Shown here: piece by piece, positions 4,955-9,266 of the stretch | Layout of the letters: every line of letters starts with the position of its first letter | Position numbering within the stretch: position 1 is the stretch's first letter | Assembly: GCA_013214975.1 (NCBI GenBank) | Contig: JABSPR010000160.1 | Location: 1 to 9,266 of the forward strand | Direction of reading: 5' to 3' | DNA length: 9,266 nt | Origin: Flavobacteriales bacterium | GTDB taxonomy: Bacteria; Bacteroidota; Bacteroidia; DT-38 | Notes under the pieces: generated by a model | Database searches by the model: none | What the model was told of the DNA's origin: nothing | What the model saw: only the letters and a program-made list of their open reading frames with translations | Made by a program: the position numbers and the translations under genes

Positions 4955-7714
4955 ATGGGCAAAAGACTCGCGAAAAAAGTATTAGTAATTGGTTGGGATG
5001 CAGCTGACTGGAAGGTTATTAATCCGTTAATAGACGAAGGTAAGATGCCTGCGTTGGAGAAATTAATTAACAGAGGAGTGATGGGTAACTTTGCTACCCT
5101 TGAACCACCTTTTTCTCCAATGTTGTGGACATCTATCGCTACTGGGGTTAGAGCAGATAAGCATGGAATACTTGGATTTACGGAGCCGAGTCCTGATGGT
5201 AGTGGAGTGCGACCTGTATCCTGTACCTCGAGAAAAGTAAAAGCTATTTGGAATATATTAACGCAGCACGATTTAAAGACTAATGTAATCGGATGGTGGC
5301 CAAGTCACCCTGCAGAACCTGTTAATGGTGTAACGGTATCCAATTTATACCAAAGAGCAAATAATGCCTTAAATGAGGGATGGCCTATGTTGCCAGGAAC
5401 TGTTCATCCACCAGAATTAGAAGATACTTTCGCTACGCTAAGAATTCATCCCGATGAGTTAACTCAAGCCCATATTCAACCATTTGTACCACATTGTGCA
5501 GAAGTTGATCAGGATAGAGATTCTCGATTAGGTGGGCTATCTAAAATTATTGCAGATGCCGCAAGTATTCATTCTGCTGCTACTTGGACAATGGAAAACA
5601 CAGAATGGGATTTTATGGGTGTTTATTATGATGCAATAGATCATTTTGGACACGGTTTTATGAAATTTCATCCACCGCAAATGAATGGTGTTCCAGATGA
5701 TATATTTAGAATGTACAAGGATGTGGTCAATGCAGGTTACCTCTACCATGATATGATTTTAGATAGATTGATTACGTTGGCTGGAGAAGACACCACTATC
5801 ATGTTGATATCTGATCATGGATTTCATTCTGATCACTTGCGTCCTGGTACGTTACCCAAAGAGCCAGCAGCACCAGCTTTGGAGCATAATCCATTTGGCA
5901 TAGTTGTAATGGCCGGACCAAACATTAAGAAAGATGAGCGTATTTATGGAGCTACTTTATTAGATGTAACACCAACTATATTAACCCTATTTGGATTACC
6001 AGTTGGGGAAGACATGGAAGGACATTCACTTGTTCAGGCGTTTGAGGATGAGGTAACTGTTGATTCAATTCCTAGTTGGGAGAATATTAAAGGTGAGGAT
6101 GGTATGCATCCTAAAGATCTTGCAACGGATGAAGAAACATCTAAAGAGGTAATGCAGCAGCTAATTGATTTGGGGTATATTGAAGATCCAGGTCCTAATG
6201 TTCAAATATCTATAGATAGAACGGCTAAAGAGTTAGAATTTAACTTAGCACGTGTATTTATTGGCGCTCGGAAATATGTAGAGGCTATTCCTATTTTGGA
6301 AAAGCTTTACAAAGCAGAACCGGATGAGTCTAGATTTGCGCTTAGATTGGCCACTTGCTATCAGCAATGTTTTAGAATGGAAGAATGTAGAGAGGTAATT
6401 ACTGATCTACGTGACCTTCAGGCAAAAAAGAAACAAGAGAAAGAAGACAAAAAGGTTGAAATTGAAGCTAAAGCCGTAGAAATGCGGAAGAAGCGTGAGG
6501 AGGAAATCGATCGTCTCAAAGCAGAAGGGAAGGATCCTGAAAAAGAACTTAAAAAGAAAAAGGTAAGAGGACGAAAGAGGCAGCAAGGAAGATCTGATAT
6601 GGTTGAAGGGGCAGGGATGCCATCAGTAGACTTTTTAGAAGGTTCATTGCTTCTAGGTGAGAGCAAGCCGAAAGAAGCCCTTAAATTCTTTTTGTTAGCA
6701 TTAGATGGTAATCCTAGATCAACAAAAATTAATTTGCAAGTGGCAAGATGCCATATGCAACTTAAATCGTGGGATGAAGCTCAAAAGAGTTTAAAGTTTG
6801 CTTTAACAATAGATCCTGATTTATCCGAAGCGTTTCATTCTTTGAGTATTTGTCATTTAAGGAAGAAAGAATATTCTGAAGCTATTGAGAATGCATTAAA
6901 TGCAGTTGGGTTGATTTATCATTTCCCGTTTGCGCATTATCACTTAGGCGAGGCTCTTTATCACTATGGAGAGGTTGAACGAGCATCTGAGGCATTTAAC
7001 GTGTGTTTATCTATGGCTCCTAATGTGGGAAAAGCTAGAACTTGGCTAATTAAGATTTATGAGGAATTAGGTGAGCAAGTAAAAGCCGATAAGCAAAAAG
7101 AGATTTTACAAGAACTTAGTAAAGGTAACTTGACAATAGTATCAGGATTGCCAAGATCTGGTACTTCTATGATGATGCAGATGCTTGAGAAAGGCGGGCA
7201 TGAAATGTTTGTTGATGGAGAAAGGTCTGCCGATGAGAGTAACCCAAAGGGATACCTTGAGCACGAAGCAGTGAAAAGATTAGCTCGAGATGCCACATGG
7301 TTAGAGGACGTTGGAGAGGGAGCTGTAAAAATCATATCTCACCTTCTAAGAAATTTACCAGTTAAGTATAATTACAAAATAGTGTTTATGCTTCGAGATG
7401 TAGAAGAGGTAGTTACTTCGCAAAACGAAATGCTTAAACGAGATGGTAAGTCTAAAGGAGATGCATATCCAATGAACATAGATTTAGCTTTTAGGAAAAA
7501 CTTAGAGAATATTGAAACCTGGGTTAAGAAGAATCAAAATATTGATATCCTTTATGTAAACCATATAGACGTTCTAGCAGATCCATTAGCAAATGCAAAA
7601 AAGGTGAATGCCTTTTTAGGTAAAACAATGGATGTAAAAGAAATGGCTTCGGTTGTTGATAAAAGCTTACATAGAAGTAAGTCTAGATCTAAAGGTGCAG
7701 AAGAAGTGAGCTAG
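4955..7714 (+). CDS. Fusion protein: alkaline-phosphatase-superfamily phosphodiesterase, TPR scaffold and sulfotransferase
   Basis: A 919-residue protein with three parts. (1) Residues about 7-365 are a type I phosphodiesterase/nucleotide-pyrophosphatase-like hydrolase. A full two-metal site can be proposed: Asp15 (GWDAADW), nucleophile Ser54 in PPFSPMLWTS, Asp229 and His233 (DHFGH), Asp287-His288 (SDHGF) and His311 (EHNPFG). (2) Residues about 425-490 and 557-721 are TPR repeats, about six in all, split by a Lys/Glu-rich segment (488-550). (3) Residues about 724-919 are a sulfotransferase with the 5'-phosphosulfate loop GLPRSGTS (731-738) and the 3'-phosphate pair Arg814 and Ser822 (R-x7-S), as in PAPS-using enzymes. 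No signal peptide or membrane helix is seen, so it is predicted to be cytoplasmic, where PAPS is available. Substrates of both active sites are unknown. It is the second gene of a unit with the 87-residue protein upstream. The start ATG 4955 has only a weak purine-rich leader. Confidence 0.85.
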   Translation: MGKRLAKKVLVIGWDAADWKVINPLIDEGKMPALEKLINRGVMGNFATLEPPFSPMLWTSIATGVRADKHGILGFTEPSPDGSGVRPVSCTSRKVKAIWNILTQHDLKTNVIGWWPSHPAEPVNGVTVSNLYQRANNALNEGWPMLPGTVHPPELEDTFATLRIHPDELTQAHIQPFVPHCAEVDQDRDSRLGGLSKIIADAASIHSAATWTMENTEWDFMGVYYDAIDHFGHGFMKFHPPQMNGVPDDIFRMYKDVVNAGYLYHDMILDRLITLAGEDTTIMLISDHGFHSDHLRPGTLPKEPAAPALEHNPFGIVVMAGPNIKKDERIYGATLLDVTPTILTLFGLPVGEDMEGHSLVQAFEDEVTVDSIPSWENIKGEDGMHPKDLATDEETSKEVMQQLIDLGYIEDPGPNVQISIDRTAKELEFNLARVFIGARKYVEAIPILEKLYKAEPDESRFALRLATCYQQCFRMEECREVITDLRDLQAKKKQEKEDKKVEIEAKAVEMRKKREEEIDRLKAEGKDPEKELKKKKVRGRKRQQGRSDMVEGAGMPSVDFLEGSLLLGESKPKEALKFFLLALDGNPRSTKINLQVARCHMQLKSWDEAQKSLKFALTIDPDLSEAFHSLSICHLRKKEYSEAIENALNAVGLIYHFPFAHYHLGEALYHYGEVERASEAFNVCLSMAPNVGKARTWLIKIYEELGEQVKADKQKEILQELSKGNLTIVSGLPRSGTSMMMQMLEKGGHEMFVDGERSADESNPKGYLEHEAVKRLARDATWLEDVGEGAVKIISHLLRNLPVKYNYKIVFMLRDVEEVVTSQNEMLKRDGKSKGDAYPMNIDLAFRKNLENIETWVKKNQNIDILYVNHIDVLADPLANAKKVNAFLGKTMDVKEMASVVDKSLHRSKSRSKGAEEVS

Positions 7715-7757
7715 TAGGATTCGATGAGTCTTGTATATTTTAGCTGCTTTATTATCA

Positions 7758-7775
7758 ATTACTTCTAGAAGTAAT
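7758..7775. promoter_or_regulatory. 18-bp perfect palindrome just upstream of the secreted-protein gene
   Basis: ATTACTTCTAGAAGTAAT reads identically on both strands with no central gap. It ends 10 bases before the ATG at 7786, in the 71-base gap after the sulfotransferase fusion gene. A gapless palindrome is more like a dimeric regulator site than an RNA hairpin. It would lie over or just downstream of a promoter in this gap, or next to the ribosome landing site. No second copy was found before the neighbouring paralogue. Confidence 0.45.
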
Positions 7776-7785
7776 ACAGAGATTA

Positions 7786-8676
7786 ATGGGTTACGAAAAG
7801 CTAAATAGTGAGACTTTAACAAAGCTGTTAACTTATTCTGGAGTAGCGATATCCGTCATATCATCTTCAGTAAAAGTTGAAGCCGAAACGATTCTGGTAG
7901 ATATTAGTCCAGACACTACTTTGTTTTGTGCATCTTCGGAATCTTTAATAATAGATTTCAATAGCGATAACATTCCGGATCTTACGATAACTGCGGCTAT
8001 TAGCACAATTTCTAATGCGCCATATGTTGGAGTTAGTTTTGTTCAAGGATATGCTGTAGGCTATACATGGAGTTCCGTTACGTCATATGGTTGGGCATTC
8101 GCCCTTCCACAATCATTTGTGGTTGATGCCAATGCGAATTTTCTAGCAACACGTTACGCTTCGTTAGTTTATTGGAATGGGAGTAAGGCAAATCCCAATA
8201 CAAGCTACAATCTAGAAATTGATTACCCATGGGTTCAAGGCCTATATGGACCCAATACCAGTGGTGCTTCATATACCGGTCTGCATAATGTTTATATGGG
8301 CTTGAAGTTTTATATCGATGGTAATGAACATTATGGCTGGGTAAACATGCAGGTGAATTCTCAAGAATATCCTGGCGTACGAGTAATATCATATGCGTAT
8401 GAAGATCAGTCAAATACTGCAATTATTACCTCTATTAGTAAAATTGAAGAGATTGTGTTTGATATTTACTCGTTTGAGAATACAATATTTATTAGCAACG
8501 TAAGGGAGTCGGACCTTATGCTGCGGATTATGACTATTGATGGAAAGATGGTCTTTGAAGATCAGATTAGTCAAGGTGATAACGTAATAAATACTGGTCT
8601 TAAAGAAGGCATTTTCTTAACAACTATATCTAACGGTACTGAATTAACTTCTGTTAAGTTGTACTTGAATCGTTAA
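7786..8676 (+). CDS. Secreted protein with T9SS type A C-terminal sorting domain
   Basis: A 296-residue exported protein. The N-terminus is a Sec signal with an extended polar start; the likely cleavage is after Ala33 (VEA|ETI). The mature part begins with the ILVDISPDTTL region and a calcium-loop-like motif, Asp57-x-Asn59-x-Asp61-x3-Asp65. It continues as a beta-rich, aromatic domain with HYGWVNMQV at 182-190. Residues about 222-296 match a T9SS type A sorting domain: IMTIDGKMVFE, then GDNVINTGLKEGIFL, and a terminal KLYLNR. Such domains direct passage through the type IX system of Bacteroidota and attachment to, or release from, the surface. The family is one I recall as common and uncharacterised in this phylum. 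The next gene is a diverged relative. No Shine-Dalgarno sequence is obvious; an 18-bp palindrome sits upstream. No clear terminator follows. Confidence 0.85.
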   Translation: MGYEKLNSETLTKLLTYSGVAISVISSSVKVEAETILVDISPDTTLFCASSESLIIDFNSDNIPDLTITAAISTISNAPYVGVSFVQGYAVGYTWSSVTSYGWAFALPQSFVVDANANFLATRYASLVYWNGSKANPNTSYNLEIDYPWVQGLYGPNTSGASYTGLHNVYMGLKFYIDGNEHYGWVNMQVNSQEYPGVRVISYAYEDQSNTAIITSISKIEEIVFDIYSFENTIFISNVRESDLMLRIMTIDGKMVFEDQISQGDNVINTGLKEGIFLTTISNGTELTSVKLYLNR

Positions 8677-8746
8677 TATCTAGTCCCGGTTATCATAATT
8701 TATCTTGGTATTAATTGTATTATTGTCTAAACAAAGCTCAAAAAAT

Positions 8747-9266
8747 ATGAAAACAAACAAACAATCTTTAAGTTTTACAAAACTAACAGCATACTCTGTT
8801 GCGGCAGGAGCAGTATTGTCTTCTTCAAGCGCCGAGGCAATTGTTGTAATATCAAGCGTGGAGTCAGGTTTAATGTACAGTAATGTAAATCCAAACGATA
8901 CTTTAGACATAGCTGGTTTTAGTTTAGATCTTGATACGAATGGTGTAGATGATATTATGTTTTCCGTTTCAGCAACTGTAGCTGGGTTTGCAACTGTTTC
9001 ATCCTCATCTGTTACAGCCCCTGGTGGTAGTTATACTAGCTGGGCGTGGAAATCGGGATATGGTAATGGTGCTCTTGCTAATAATGCTAACGCGTTAGGC
9101 TCTAATGCGATACTTGGAGTTGATACCGTGGCAAAAGGAATTGCTAGCGGAGATACTATTAAAGGTGATATTTGCTTTAATACAGGAAATAACTTGTTGA
9201 TGGGTGCGGATTTTACAGGATGGGTTTCTGCAACTACTTACGCATCTGAAAGCAATGATCCAGTTG
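8747..9266 (+). CDS. Secreted protein paralogous to the preceding gene, 3'-truncated by window edge
   Basis: The frame is open from ATG 8747 to the window end, giving 173 visible residues. The N-terminus (MKTNKQSLSF...) is a Sec signal with probable cleavage after Ala31 (SAEA|IVV). It shares the TKL-x2-YS signature of the preceding protein's signal peptide (TKLTAYS here, TKLLTYS there). The mature part has an acidic loop Asp61-x-Asp63-x-Asn65-x3-Asp69, the same spacing as the D/N/D/D loop of its neighbour. The rest seen here is rich in Ser, Gly, Ala and Thr, as in secreted beta-proteins. A T9SS sorting domain at the unseen C-terminus is expected by analogy but not observed. The gene follows its neighbour after 70 AT-rich bases with no clear terminator, so they may be co-transcribed or separately promoted. 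Confidence 0.8.
   Translation, partial: MKTNKQSLSFTKLTAYSVAAGAVLSSSSAEAIVVISSVESGLMYSNVNPNDTLDIAGFSLDLDTNGVDDIMFSVSATVAGFATVSSSSVTAPGGSYTSWAWKSGYGNGALANNANALGSNAILGVDTVAKGIASGDTIKGDICFNTGNNLLMGADFTGWVSATTYASESNDPV

Noticed and set aside
8078..8422. Minus-strand 114-residue open frame
   Set aside because: It is antisense to the T9SS cargo gene, with no signal, motif or leader; it is a shadow.
8680..8910. Minus-strand 76-residue open frame near the right end
   Set aside because: It lies antisense to the start of the plus-strand secreted protein gene at 8747, which has a clear signal peptide and similarity to its neighbour. The minus frame shows no motif.

Overview
The window looks like chromosomal DNA of a low-GC member of the Bacteroidota, probably a marine flavobacterium-like organism. 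The evidence is a Bacteroidota-style topoisomerase IV A subunit, a DUF4369/DUF5106-like lipoprotein with a TlpA-type thioredoxin domain, a secreted protein with a type IX secretion (T9SS) C-terminal sorting domain, and a promoter that matches the Bacteroidota TTTG / TAnnTTTG pattern exactly. No RNA gene, CRISPR array, insertion sequence or phage gene is visible.

Left part (1-3908): the 3' part of parC runs rightwards and meets a leftward pair head-on. That pair is a thioredoxin-like lipoprotein gene followed by a small three-helix membrane protein gene. The stop codons of parC and the small gene abut with no base between them.

Middle (3909-4661): a divergent intergenic region carries the promoter of a 113-residue Cys/His-rich, very acidic lipoprotein. 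This gene ends at a clear rho-independent terminator. A leader region of about 165 bp follows.

Right part (4662-7714): a two-gene unit encodes an 87-residue protein of unknown function and a 919-residue protein. The large protein joins an alkaline-phosphatase-superfamily hydrolase, a TPR scaffold interrupted by a Lys-rich segment, and a PAPS-type sulfotransferase. Both catalytic modules keep their key residues, and neither protein has a signal peptide. This is the most unusual item in the window.

End (7715-9266): two consecutive, diverged members of one secreted protein family follow. The first ends in a T9SS sorting domain and has an 18-bp perfect palindrome just before its start codon. The second is cut by the window edge. 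All function assignments come from reading motifs and recalling families; no database search was run.
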